A DNA stretch of 64,000 nucleotides, taken from contig CP069419.1 in the NCBI GenBank assembly GCA_017569285.1, forward strand, positions 2,170,001 to 2,234,000. The letters are read 5' to 3'. This stretch comes from Clostridiales bacterium (GTDB lineage Bacteria > Bacillota > Clostridia > Christensenellales > Aristaeellaceae). The notes beneath the pieces were generated by a model, which was given only the letters and a program-made list of their open reading frames with translations, did not search any database and was not told where the DNA came from. The position numbers and the translations under genes were made by a program. Shown in pieces: positions 10,781 to 19,060 of this stretch; the first letter of the stretch is position 1; every line of letters starts with the position of its first letter.

Positions 10781-12749
10781 GAATCATTTCAGACGGGGCC
10801 TTGCGGTCCTTGCCGCGCTGATGATGGCGTTCAGCCTGGTCAGCGTTTCCGCGGCGGAAGAAACCGCCTATGAACAGCCGGTACTGAATCCCCATGTGAA
10901 AACCATTATTGAAGCCGACGGGTACCGGTTTATCGACCTGAACGGCAACGGCTCCCTGGACGTTTATGAAGACTGGCGCCTGGACGCGGACACCCGCGCC
11001 GACGACCTGGTGGGCCAGATGACTGTGCGGGAAAAGATCGCGCAGATGCAGCACCCGACCTACCTGCCCCGGGCTGACGGCAAGATTGCCCCGTACCTGC
11101 AGAAGTACTGCACGGACTACGGCATCGGGATGCTGCTGATCCGTGAACTGAACAGTGTGCAGACGGCGGCCGAGACCATGAACGTGGTGCAGGAATACGC
11201 CGAAGCGAGCCGCCTGGGCGTTCCGGTCCTGGTATCCATGGACTCCGTGCACGGCCTGAGCTACGTGTCCGGCGCGACCGTTACCGGGCATAACCTGGCC
11301 CTGGCCGCCACCCGCGATGAAGAACTGGTGACGAAGCTGGCTGAAATCGCCCGCGAAGAGCATATCGCCATCGGCGTCCGCATGACGCTGAGCCCCGAAT
11401 CCGACATCGCCTCCGAACCCCGCTGGGGCCGCGTGATGGAGACATTCGGTGAGGATCCCGACCTGGTTACCCGCATGGTCCGGGCACAGATCGTGGCGTT
11501 CCAGAACGGGACCATGGGCGTCAACAAGGACGGCATCGTGGCGTGCATCAAGCACTTCCCCGGCGCCGGCCCGCAGATGGAAGGCAAGGACACCTCTCCC
11601 ATCGTGGCGGATGAGGAAACCCTGCAGATTCACCTGAAGCCCTACTACGCCGCCATCGAAGCGAACGTCGGCTCCGTGATGCCGTATTACTCCGTGCCGC
11701 TGGCCCTGGATATGGAAAACAGCGCGATCGGCTCCAAGGCCGCGCTGCAGGACCTGCTGCGGGACCAGATGGGCTTTGACGGAATCATCCAGACCGACTG
11801 GGGTATGATCTGGGCCATCCAGGAAGCCCTGGGCACCATGACCGGCGAAGAAATCTCCGATGAGGAAGCCATCATCATCGGCGTGACCCAGAGCCGCGTG
11901 GACGGCATCGGCGGTGAATCCATCCGCCTGATCGACCAGATGGAAGAAATGACCGGCGAAGGCAAGATCGACGAAGCGATCCTGACCGCCGCGGCTTACC
12001 GCATTGTCCGCGCGAAGTTCGCGCTGGGCGTGTTTGAGAATCCCTACTGCGACGTGGAATACGCCGTATCCTTCGTGGGCAACGAAGAGCATACCGCGCT
12101 GAACCTGGAAGCCGCGCGGAAGGCCATGACCCTGCTGAAGAACGACGGCGCCCTGCCGCTGACGGCGAACGCCGGCCAGAAGATCCTGGTCTGCGGCCCG
12201 CGTGCCGGCGACATGGACTCCCTGGTGGGCGGCTGGTCCTCCCAGCAGGAAGGCCTGACCATCGCTGCCGCGATTGAGAAGTATGCCGGTGAGAACGACA
12301 CGGTGACCTTCATCGCGGACGACGTGACGGCGATTGCCGAAGCGGCAAAGGATGCCGACGTCGTGATCGTTTCCGTCGGTGAGCCCAGCTACCAGCATGA
12401 CCCGCCATGGGGCTATGACACCCTCGAAATCACCGCCTCCCAGCAGGAGATCCTCGAAGCGGTGAAGGCCAATACCCAGGGAAAGATCATCACGGTGGTA
12501 ACCGGCGGACGGCCCTACATCCTGACCTGGTGCGACGAAAACACCAACGCGATCCTTGAAGCCTACTATCCCGGCCAGCAGGGCGGCATCGCAATTGCCG
12601 AGACGATCTTCGGGGAGAACAACCCGACCGGTAAGACTCCGCTGCAGTTCCCGCGGGATATGGCTTCTGTGAACGACCAGTCCGGCGACGTCTCCTTCGA
12701 CCTGGAGAACCCGCTGTACGATTACGGCTGGGGCCTGAGTTACGAGTAA
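10770..12749 (+). CDS. Secreted glycoside hydrolase family 3 (beta-glycosidase)
   Basis: A 659-residue exported GH3 enzyme. It has a signal peptide (residues 1-29), an EF-hand-like loop DLNGNGSLDVYEDW (56-69), the GH3 barrel with SEPRWGRVMETFGED and IKHFPGAG, and the nucleophile motif QTDWG with Asp343. A C-terminal alpha/beta domain follows (KAMTLLKNDGALPL). Such enzymes release terminal beta-glucose, beta-xylose or related sugars. The start is TTG with AAAGGAG nine bases upstream; a second TTG at 10773 is possible. It overlaps the binding-protein gene by 11 bases, implying translational coupling between binding protein and enzyme. Substrate cannot be fixed from sequence. Confidence 0.92.
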   Translation: MLTKNHFRRGLAVLAALMMAFSLVSVSAAEETAYEQPVLNPHVKTIIEADGYRFIDLNGNGSLDVYEDWRLDADTRADDLVGQMTVREKIAQMQHPTYLPRADGKIAPYLQKYCTDYGIGMLLIRELNSVQTAAETMNVVQEYAEASRLGVPVLVSMDSVHGLSYVSGATVTGHNLALAATRDEELVTKLAEIAREEHIAIGVRMTLSPESDIASEPRWGRVMETFGEDPDLVTRMVRAQIVAFQNGTMGVNKDGIVACIKHFPGAGPQMEGKDTSPIVADEETLQIHLKPYYAAIEANVGSVMPYYSVPLALDMENSAIGSKAALQDLLRDQMGFDGIIQTDWGMIWAIQEALGTMTGEEISDEEAIIIGVTQSRVDGIGGESIRLIDQMEEMTGEGKIDEAILTAAAYRIVRAKFALGVFENPYCDVEYAVSFVGNEEHTALNLEAARKAMTLLKNDGALPLTANAGQKILVCGPRAGDMDSLVGGWSSQQEGLTIAAAIEKYAGENDTVTFIADDVTAIAEAAKDADVVIVSVGEPSYQHDPPWGYDTLEITASQQEILEAVKANTQGKIITVVTGGRPYILTWCDENTNAILEAYYPGQQGGIAIAETIFGENNPTGKTPLQFPRDMASVNDQSGDVSFDLENPLYDYGWGLSYE

Positions 12750-12762
12750 GCACTAAAGACGA

Positions 12763-12797
12763 CCTGCGCAGGCCCGGTTTTCCGGCGCCTGCGCAGG
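12763..12797 (+). terminator. Strong hairpin between GH3 and permease genes
   Basis: CCTGCGCAGGC (12763-12773) pairs with GCCTGCGCAGG (12787-12797), with an inner CCGG-TTTT-CCGG stem. The tail is CTTTCC, a weak T-tract. It may act as a partial terminator or mRNA stabiliser, giving more binding-protein and GH3 message than permease message. Confidence 0.5.
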
Positions 12798-12821
12798 CTT
12801 TCCTGAGAGGAAGCGCTGCTT

Positions 12822-14663
12822 ATGGGAAAGATCCAATTATTCCTGAACAATTTCTACAAGATGACGTTTGAGGGCAAGGGCGCCTTCTGGGGCATCATCC
12901 TGGCAGTCCTGCTCCTTGTCCTGGTCTATCTCTGCGCGGAAAACCTCAGGAACAAGCTGAAGAGAAAGGAATGGTTCCTGCTGGCTGTTCCGGCGCTGCT
13001 GCTGGCTGTGTTCGCGCTGGTGCTGGTCAACTCCTGCAACTACGTTCCGATATCGGAACGGGCGGAAGGCACCCCGGCTTACGCCTGGGAGCAGACGACC
13101 AAGAAATCGGAAAACACCCTGGAGTATGTGTCGGACGTGAAGGATCCCGCCACCGGGGCGGCCTGCACCCAGACATATACCTTCAGCGATATCCTGGGCC
13201 GGCTGACCACCCGCGAGACCTCCGACCATGTGGCGGAGGAATTCACGGTGACCGGATCGGACGAAACCTCCGGAATCACTTTCTACCCGGACGGAACCTA
13301 CAGGTTCAGCACAGCCGACGGCAGTGCTGAGGAGACCGGAAAATATACCTATGCGGACAAGGCGCTGACGCTGGTGAACGACACGGACGGCACCGAGACC
13401 AAGGTGGGCAAAACCAGCTCCAAGCTGCGGTACACCTCCGCGGTGACGGATCCCGCCACCGGCGAGGCGTACAAGGCGGAATACGGCATCAAAGGCCTCA
13501 AGGAAATGTTCGTCATTGAGGAAAGCGCCGAAGCTGTGCAGGAAGCCTATACAGCGGAAAGTACGGACGGAGCCACCTCCATCACGTTCAATCCGGACGG
13601 CACGTACACCTTCGCGGCGGCGGACGGCAGCGTGCAGGAGAACGGACACTACGCCTACCGCGGCGGCGAGCTGGTGATGGCCAACGCCGAAGGCGCGGCC
13701 GCATTCCGGAAGAATTTCAGCGCGCAGTATATCTGGCTGATCTTCGCGGCGGCGGTCGCAGCGGCGATGGTGCTGATCTATGTGTTCCATGACAGGATCA
13801 AGGCATTCCTGAACCGGCACCCGATGATCTGGCTGCTGATTCCCGCGGCCCTGCTGATCTACTTCGTGTATGTGGCCATCGGCTGGAACGTGTGGGTGTC
13901 CGTGTCCGACTGGCCGGACCACAGCCAGACAGCCTCTTACGGCTGGGGCGGTTTCGGGCAGTATGCGAAGATGTTCGCCGACAGCTCCTTCTGGAATTCC
14001 GTGTGGAATACGCTGAAGCTGTTCCTGATCATTCCGGTCTGCCTGCTGCTGGGCCTGGGCCTGGCGCTGGTGATGGACCAGGGCCTGAAAGGAACCCCGG
14101 TATTCCGGACGCTGATCCTGCTGCCATTTGCCCTTTCCTTCGTGGTGACGGGCCTGATCTGGCAGCAGATGTTCAACGGCAACGGCGGTATCCTGGTGGA
14201 ATTCTTCCGGCTGCAGGGAATTAACCTGAATATCAACTGGACCAGCAACGAGATGGTCATGTTCTCGATCATGCTGGTGATGGTATGGCAGTTCTCCGGC
14301 TATGTGGCGGTGATCTTCCTGGCGGCCATCAAGAATGTGCCGACCAATATTGTGAACGCCGCCAAGCTGGACGGTTCCTACATGCCCCGCATCTACCGGA
14401 AGATGATCCTGCCGCAGATGACCGGCGCAATGGGCAGCTGCATCACCATCCTGGCCATGTACGCGCTGCGTTCATTTGACCTGATCTACTCACTGACCAG
14501 CTACACGAATCCGGCATCCGCGACACTGCCGATCATGATGTACAACGAAATGTACGCCCATGACAACTATGCGTACGCCGCGGCTATCAGCTGCTTCCTG
14601 CTGGTGATGGTACTGGTGCTGATTCTGCCGCTGACTTACCTGACGAACAGGAGGAAGAGATAA
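12822..14663 (+). CDS. MalF-type sugar permease with extra N-terminal membrane and duplicated outer domain
   Basis: A 613-residue inner-membrane permease, about twice the usual length. Residues 21-40 and 51-70 are two additional membrane helices. Residues 71-300 form an extracytoplasmic region with two similar repeats (about 101-190 and 203-290), each containing DPATG and an ITFxPDGTYxF...ADGS...GxYxY pattern. Another helix (302-322) leads into the canonical permease from about residue 335. The EAA loop, AAKLDGSYMPRIYRKMILPQ, is normal. It pairs with the permease at 14665. The outer domain could dock the binding protein or glycan, as the periplasmic loop of MalF does, but the position and fold differ. 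No family name was recognised for the repeat. Confidence 0.9.
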   Translation: MGKIQLFLNNFYKMTFEGKGAFWGIILAVLLLVLVYLCAENLRNKLKRKEWFLLAVPALLLAVFALVLVNSCNYVPISERAEGTPAYAWEQTTKKSENTLEYVSDVKDPATGAACTQTYTFSDILGRLTTRETSDHVAEEFTVTGSDETSGITFYPDGTYRFSTADGSAEETGKYTYADKALTLVNDTDGTETKVGKTSSKLRYTSAVTDPATGEAYKAEYGIKGLKEMFVIEESAEAVQEAYTAESTDGATSITFNPDGTYTFAAADGSVQENGHYAYRGGELVMANAEGAAAFRKNFSAQYIWLIFAAAVAAAMVLIYVFHDRIKAFLNRHPMIWLLIPAALLIYFVYVAIGWNVWVSVSDWPDHSQTASYGWGGFGQYAKMFADSSFWNSVWNTLKLFLIIPVCLLLGLGLALVMDQGLKGTPVFRTLILLPFALSFVVTGLIWQQMFNGNGGILVEFFRLQGINLNINWTSNEMVMFSIMLVMVWQFSGYVAVIFLAAIKNVPTNIVNAAKLDGSYMPRIYRKMILPQMTGAMGSCITILAMYALRSFDLIYSLTSYTNPASATLPIMMYNEMYAHDNYAYAAAISCFLLVMVLVLILPLTYLTNRRKR

Positions 14664-14664
14664 T

Positions 14665-15570
14665 ATGCAGGACAACATGATTGCTGAGCGCAGCAAGGCA
14701 GGGCAGGCGGCACAGACGCTGCGGGTCAAGCCGAAATGGCATATGACCGTGCTGCATATTGTCTACTACCTGATCCTGGTCCTTTTCCTGGTATTCTACA
14801 TGCTGCCCTTCTGGGGCGCGCTCGTATCCTCCTTCAAGAGTAATGCCGAGGCGATCAGTACGTCGCCCATCGCGCTGCCGCAGAACTTCTCCATGGAAGG
14901 TTACAGCGGCGCTATGGACCTGCTGGCGGTCTCCCTGCTCAACAGCCTGGTGGTTACGGTATTCGGCGCCGCCGGATCCGTGTTCCTGGGATCGATCTGC
15001 GCGTACGCGCTGGGCAAATGGAAGTTCAGGCTGAACAACGTGTTCTTCATCGCCCTGATCGCGGCCACGTACCTGCCTTTCCAGGCGATCCTGATCCCCC
15101 TGCTGAGGAATATAACCAGTTACGGGCTGTACGACAATATATGGGGTATTGTGCTGGCTCACTCAATTTTCGGAATGCCGATGTGCACCACCATGATGCG
15201 CGGCTACTATGCCGAGGTGCCGGACGCACTGATCCGCCAGGCCATGATCGACGGAAACGGCATGTGGCAGATTTACCGGAAAATTGTGGTGCCCAACACC
15301 AAGCTGGCGACGATTACCACGTTTGTGTTCCAGTGCACATCCATCTGGAATGAGATGCTGTTCGCACTGGTCCTGGCAAACCAGGGCGAGGGCGCGCAGG
15401 CGCCGCTGGCCACGATTGTGCTGAACAGCTTTGTGGGTTCAACGGGTGTGGAAATCAACCAGCTGATGGCCGGCTCCATGATCCTGGCCCTGCCGATGCT
15501 GATCATCTACATCTTCATGGGTAAGTACCTGATCAGCGGCCAGATGAGCGGTGCGGTTACCGCGTCGTAA
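14665..15570 (+). CDS. MalG-type sugar ABC permease
   Basis: A 301-residue permease with six predicted membrane helices and a typical EAA loop (RQAMIDGNGMWQIYRKIVVP). It begins one base after the stop codon of the larger permease and is certainly part of the same transcript. The length is normal for the family, unlike its partner. It imports the sugar delivered by the binding protein at 9413, powered by the ATPase at 17570. Confidence 0.93.
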   Translation: MQDNMIAERSKAGQAAQTLRVKPKWHMTVLHIVYYLILVLFLVFYMLPFWGALVSSFKSNAEAISTSPIALPQNFSMEGYSGAMDLLAVSLLNSLVVTVFGAAGSVFLGSICAYALGKWKFRLNNVFFIALIAATYLPFQAILIPLLRNITSYGLYDNIWGIVLAHSIFGMPMCTTMMRGYYAEVPDALIRQAMIDGNGMWQIYRKIVVPNTKLATITTFVFQCTSIWNEMLFALVLANQGEGAQAPLATIVLNSFVGSTGVEINQLMAGSMILALPMLIIYIFMGKYLISGQMSGAVTAS

Positions 15571-15590
15571 GGCGGAAAGGAGTTAACAAA

Positions 15591-17564
15591 ATGAAAACAT
15601 TCAAAAAGATTGCATCCCTGGTCCTGGCCGCCCTGCTGGCGCTCGGCGTGATGCCCGCCGCGGCAGAAGACGCGCCGGTACAGCCGGAGCTGGGAGCCCG
15701 GGTGAAGGACATCATTGAAGTGGACGGATACCGGTTCAGGGACCTGAATGACAACGGCGAGCTGGATCCCTATGAGGACTGGCGGCTGACCGCCGAAGAG
15801 CGGGCGGACGACCTGCTGGGCAAAATGGATATTGACCAGCAGGCAGCGCAGATGGTGCACCTGACGCTGGTAACGATGAAGGACAGCTGGTTTACCAAAA
15901 ACAACGTGGGGTTTGCCCTGGTTTACGAATACATCTTCGAAACGGAAGAACCCGATGAGGATGAAGAGGAAGACGAAGAGGACGAGGACGAGGATGAGGA
16001 CGAGGACAAGGAGCCTGAAGGACCTGTATCCAACGCCCGGAACGCCGCGCGCCTGACCAATGAGATCCAGGAGCTGAGCGAAGAGTCCGATTTCGGTATC
16101 CCGGTCATCTTCTCCATGGACACGGAAGCCGGCGCGGCCTTCGTGAAGGACGCAACCTACCTGCCGGATGAAATCAACCAGGGCGCTGCGAATGACGCGG
16201 AGCTGGTGGCGAAACTGAACCGGGTGCTGAAGGAAGAACTGATGGCGGTGGGCGTCCGCATGGCGTTGTCCCCGGATGCTGACCTGATTACCGATCCCCG
16301 GTGGGGCCGGAACCAGGAATGCTATTCCGAAGACACCGAAGTGGTGCAGAACCTGATCAAGGCGGCGGTCAAAGCCCTGCAGGGCGAAAACGGGGTAGAT
16401 GAAAACTCTGTGGTCGCGACTGTGAAGCACTTCCCCGGCGCAGGCGCCCAGACGGGCGGCGTGGACGGAACCCCGCTGACGATCTCCGAAGACTCCCTGG
16501 AGCTCCACCTGGCCGGATTCAAAGCCGGTATGGAAGCCGGGGCGGCCGCAGTCATGCCGTACGGCTACTCCACGGTTCCGTACCTGGGCGGCGACGCGGT
16601 GGACAACTCCGCTGACCAGAGCGCTGTGGTCATGACCGACCTGCTGCGCGGACAGCTGGGCTATGAAGGCATCATCCAGACCGACTGGGGCCTGAACTTC
16701 TCCGGTGCGGCAAATGCCGGCGCGGATATCCTGGGCGGCGCGGGCGTACGCTCCACCCGGCAGGTGGTGGATGAGGTGCCGGCGGAAAAGATCACTGAAG
16801 CATGCCGCCGGATCCTGGTGCTGAAGTTTAAGATGGGCCTGTTTGAGAACCCCTACGTGGACGAAGACGCGGCTGAGGAAATCATCGGCAGTGAAGCGCA
16901 CCGCGCGGTCGCGAAGGAAGCCGCGGCGAAGTCCTTCACGCTGGTGAAGTACGAGAACGCCGTATCCCTGGAAGGACAGAAGTTCATCGTGGCCGGCACC
17001 CTGGCGGACGACCTGCGCTGCCTGAGCAGCGGCTGGACCGCCAAGGAGCCGGTGGAACTGAAAGGTACCACCATCCTGCAGGCGCTGAAGAACAAGGCCG
17101 GTGAAGAAAACGTAACGTATATCGCCGATGCCGCGGAAGTTCCCGCGGACCTGAGCGGTGTGACCGCCGTGGTCGTGATGGGCGAGAAGAGCGGCACCCA
17201 TGATCCCGCGTGGGGCGCCTCCACCCTGGAATTCCCGGAGGAACAGGTGAAGCTGATCAACGCGCTGGACAAGGCAGGCGCCAATGTGACAGCCGTCGTG
17301 GTGATGAACCGCGCCTACGTGCTGACCCCAGTTACGGAAGCAGCGGACAGCGTGCTGCTGGTATACCGCCCCGGCGTAACCTGCGGCGCGGAGGCCGTTG
17401 CGGACTGCCTCTTCGGCGAGACCGAGATCACCGGCCGGCTGCCGTTCCAGATTCCCGCCACCATGGAATCAGTGCTCGCGCAGCGGGAGGATATGCCCAA
17501 GGATATCGAAAACCCGCTGTATGAATACGGCTTTGGTATCGACGCTGAAGGCTTCGGGAGGTAA
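15591..17564 (+). CDS. Secreted glycoside hydrolase family 3 with polyacidic insertion
   Basis: A 657-residue exported GH3 paralogue of the gene at 10770. It has a signal peptide ending near PAAAEDA, an EF-hand-like DLNDNGELDPYEDW loop, TDPRWGRNQECYSED, VKHFPGAG and the nucleophile motif QTDWG with Asp365. Between the first barrel strands a run of about 25 residues (bases 15942-16016) is almost entirely Asp and Glu. It sits where the homologue at 10770 has an ordinary short loop (YLPRADGKIAPYLQKY), so it is probably a surface insertion, perhaps calcium-binding. GGAAAGGAG precedes the ATG. It lies between the permease and ATPase genes of the same operon. Confidence 0.92.
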   Translation: MKTFKKIASLVLAALLALGVMPAAAEDAPVQPELGARVKDIIEVDGYRFRDLNDNGELDPYEDWRLTAEERADDLLGKMDIDQQAAQMVHLTLVTMKDSWFTKNNVGFALVYEYIFETEEPDEDEEEDEEDEDEDEDEDKEPEGPVSNARNAARLTNEIQELSEESDFGIPVIFSMDTEAGAAFVKDATYLPDEINQGAANDAELVAKLNRVLKEELMAVGVRMALSPDADLITDPRWGRNQECYSEDTEVVQNLIKAAVKALQGENGVDENSVVATVKHFPGAGAQTGGVDGTPLTISEDSLELHLAGFKAGMEAGAAAVMPYGYSTVPYLGGDAVDNSADQSAVVMTDLLRGQLGYEGIIQTDWGLNFSGAANAGADILGGAGVRSTRQVVDEVPAEKITEACRRILVLKFKMGLFENPYVDEDAAEEIIGSEAHRAVAKEAAAKSFTLVKYENAVSLEGQKFIVAGTLADDLRCLSSGWTAKEPVELKGTTILQALKNKAGEENVTYIADAAEVPADLSGVTAVVVMGEKSGTHDPAWGASTLEFPEEQVKLINALDKAGANVTAVVVMNRAYVLTPVTEAADSVLLVYRPGVTCGAEAVADCLFGETEITGRLPFQIPATMESVLAQREDMPKDIENPLYEYGFGIDAEGFGR

Positions 17565-17569
17565 AAGAC

Positions 17570-18688
17570 ATGGCTTCGATTACGATCAAGGATATGTGCG
17601 TAAGCTACAACAAGGGCAAGACTTACGTACTGGATAAGCTGAACCTGGATATCAAGGACGGCGAGTTCTGCGTGTTCCTGGGGCCCTCCGGCTGCGGCAA
17701 ATCCACGGCCATGTATTCCATCGCCGGCCTCCTGGAACCCTTCTCAGGCCAGATTTATTTCGGCGATACGCTGATGACGGAAACGGAAAACGGCAAAAAG
17801 AAGACCTTCGTTCCGCCGCAGGAGCGCAACATCGCCATGGTGTTCCAGGAATACGCCCTGTACCCGAACATGACCGTGCGGGAAAATATGGGCTTTTCCC
17901 TGAAGACCAAGAAGGTGCCGAAGGATGAGATTGACCGGCTGGTGAACGAGCAGGCGGCCAAGCTGGAACTGACGGACCTGCTGGACCGGCGGATTGCCCA
18001 GCTTTCCGGCGGCCAGCGCCAGCGTGTGGCCCTGGGCCGCGCCCTGGTGCGCAGCCCCCAGGTCTTCCTGCTGGACGAACCGCTGGGCAACCTGGACGCC
18101 AAGCTGCGTGACCAGGTGCGCTACGAGCTGAAGAAGATCCAGAAGGAACTGAATGTGACCACCATCTACGTGACACATGACCAGACGGAAGCCATGACCA
18201 TGGCGGACCACATCGTGCTGCTGAGCGGCGGCCACATCATGCAGGAAGGCACCCCGAACGACCTGTACGACCATCCGGCCAACGAGTTCGTGGCGGGCTT
18301 CCTGGGCACCCCGCAGATCAATATCTTCCCCTGCAGCGTGAAGGAAGAGAACGGCGCATATATCCTGGACGCGGGCACATTCCGGCTGAAAGCGCCGGAC
18401 CATGTGAAGGCATCCCTGGCACCCTATACGGGCAAAAAGGTGGACCTGGGTATCCGGCCGTCCGACTTTGAGATCGCGCAGGAAGGTGTGAATTCCATTC
18501 CGGCAAAGCTGGATTCCATTGAGCCGCTGGGTGACGCGTACCTGCTGTATGTACGGATCGGCGAAAAAGTGGTAGTATTTAAGTACGCCGGAGAAAAAGC
18601 GCCCACAGAGACGGAAATGCTGCTGAAACCGAACATGGAAAAGCTGCATCTTTTCGATCCGGAAACCCAGAAACGCATCAACGCATGA
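17570..18688 (+). CDS. ugpC: Sugar ABC transporter ATPase, MsmX/UgpC type
   Basis: A 372-residue CUT1-family ATPase. Walker A is GPSGCGKST (38-46), the signature is LSGGQRQR, Walker B is VFLLDEP and the switch histidine is in VTHDQTE. The C-terminal third is the regulatory OB-like domain. It follows the second GH3 by five bases with GGGAGG upstream. This is the only sugar ATPase in the window, whereas there are two binding-protein/permease sets (9413-15570 and 59140-62435). In Firmicutes one MsmX-type ATPase often powers several importers, so it may serve both. Confidence 0.93.
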   Translation: MASITIKDMCVSYNKGKTYVLDKLNLDIKDGEFCVFLGPSGCGKSTAMYSIAGLLEPFSGQIYFGDTLMTETENGKKKTFVPPQERNIAMVFQEYALYPNMTVRENMGFSLKTKKVPKDEIDRLVNEQAAKLELTDLLDRRIAQLSGGQRQRVALGRALVRSPQVFLLDEPLGNLDAKLRDQVRYELKKIQKELNVTTIYVTHDQTEAMTMADHIVLLSGGHIMQEGTPNDLYDHPANEFVAGFLGTPQINIFPCSVKEENGAYILDAGTFRLKAPDHVKASLAPYTGKKVDLGIRPSDFEIAQEGVNSIPAKLDSIEPLGDAYLLYVRIGEKVVVFKYAGEKAPTETEMLLKPNMEKLHLFDPETQKRINA

Positions 18689-18702
18689 CAAGCGCACACA
18701 TT

Positions 18703-18774
18703 CCGGGGGAAAGCTTTGTTTCCCCCGGGATGCCTTTCCGGCAGGGACGGCGTGTTCCGCCCCTGCCGGAAGGG
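18703..18774 (+). repeat. Two adjacent strong hairpins between ATPase and carrier-protein genes
   Basis: The 135-base gap holds CCGGGGGAAA (18703-18712) pairing with TTTCCCCCGG (18719-18728). A longer stem follows, CCTTTCCGGCAGGG (18733-18746) with CCCTGCCGGAAGGG (18761-18774) and an inner CGG/CCG. Neither has a T-tract, so factor-independent termination is doubtful. They mark the boundary between the sugar operon and the Dlt-like cluster and may stabilise or process mRNA. Confidence 0.55.
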
Positions 18775-18823
18775 CAGCCGAAGCTGATCGGCGTGCTGCA
18801 CCAAGAACAGGGGGGTATCTGGC

Positions 18824-19060
18824 ATGACCGATATGGAAAAGCTGCTTGCGGCACTGGCGGAGGTCCGCGACGACGTGGACTTCGCCGGCGAGGACGCGCT
18901 GGTGGACGACGGGCTGATCGACTCCTTCGACCTGACCCAGATCATCGCCGCCCTGGACGAAGCCTTTGACATCCATATCATCACCGGCGATATTGAGCCG
19001 GAAAACTTCAACAATGTGCGGTCCATGCTGGAGCTGGTGCACAGGTACCAGGGAAAATGA
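18824..19060 (+). CDS. dltC: DltC-like acyl/aminoacyl carrier protein
   Basis: A 78-residue carrier protein, the normal size for DltC. The phosphopantetheine site is GLIDSFDLTQ with Ser34. In the Dlt pathway the adenylated amino acid is loaded onto this arm and presented to the MBOAT protein. The start has AGGGGGG upstream. It overlaps the next adenylation gene by four bases (ATGA). It is the only carrier protein in the cluster, although there are two adenylation enzymes. The name rests on context and size; other small carrier proteins look similar. Confidence 0.82.
   Translation: MTDMEKLLAALAEVRDDVDFAGEDALVDDGLIDSFDLTQIIAALDEAFDIHIITGDIEPENFNNVRSMLELVHRYQGK

Noticed and set aside
15923-16123. 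Minus-strand serine-repeat peptide
   Set aside because: It is the antisense reading of the Asp/Glu tract of the GH3 gene; there is no ribosome binding site or conserved motif.
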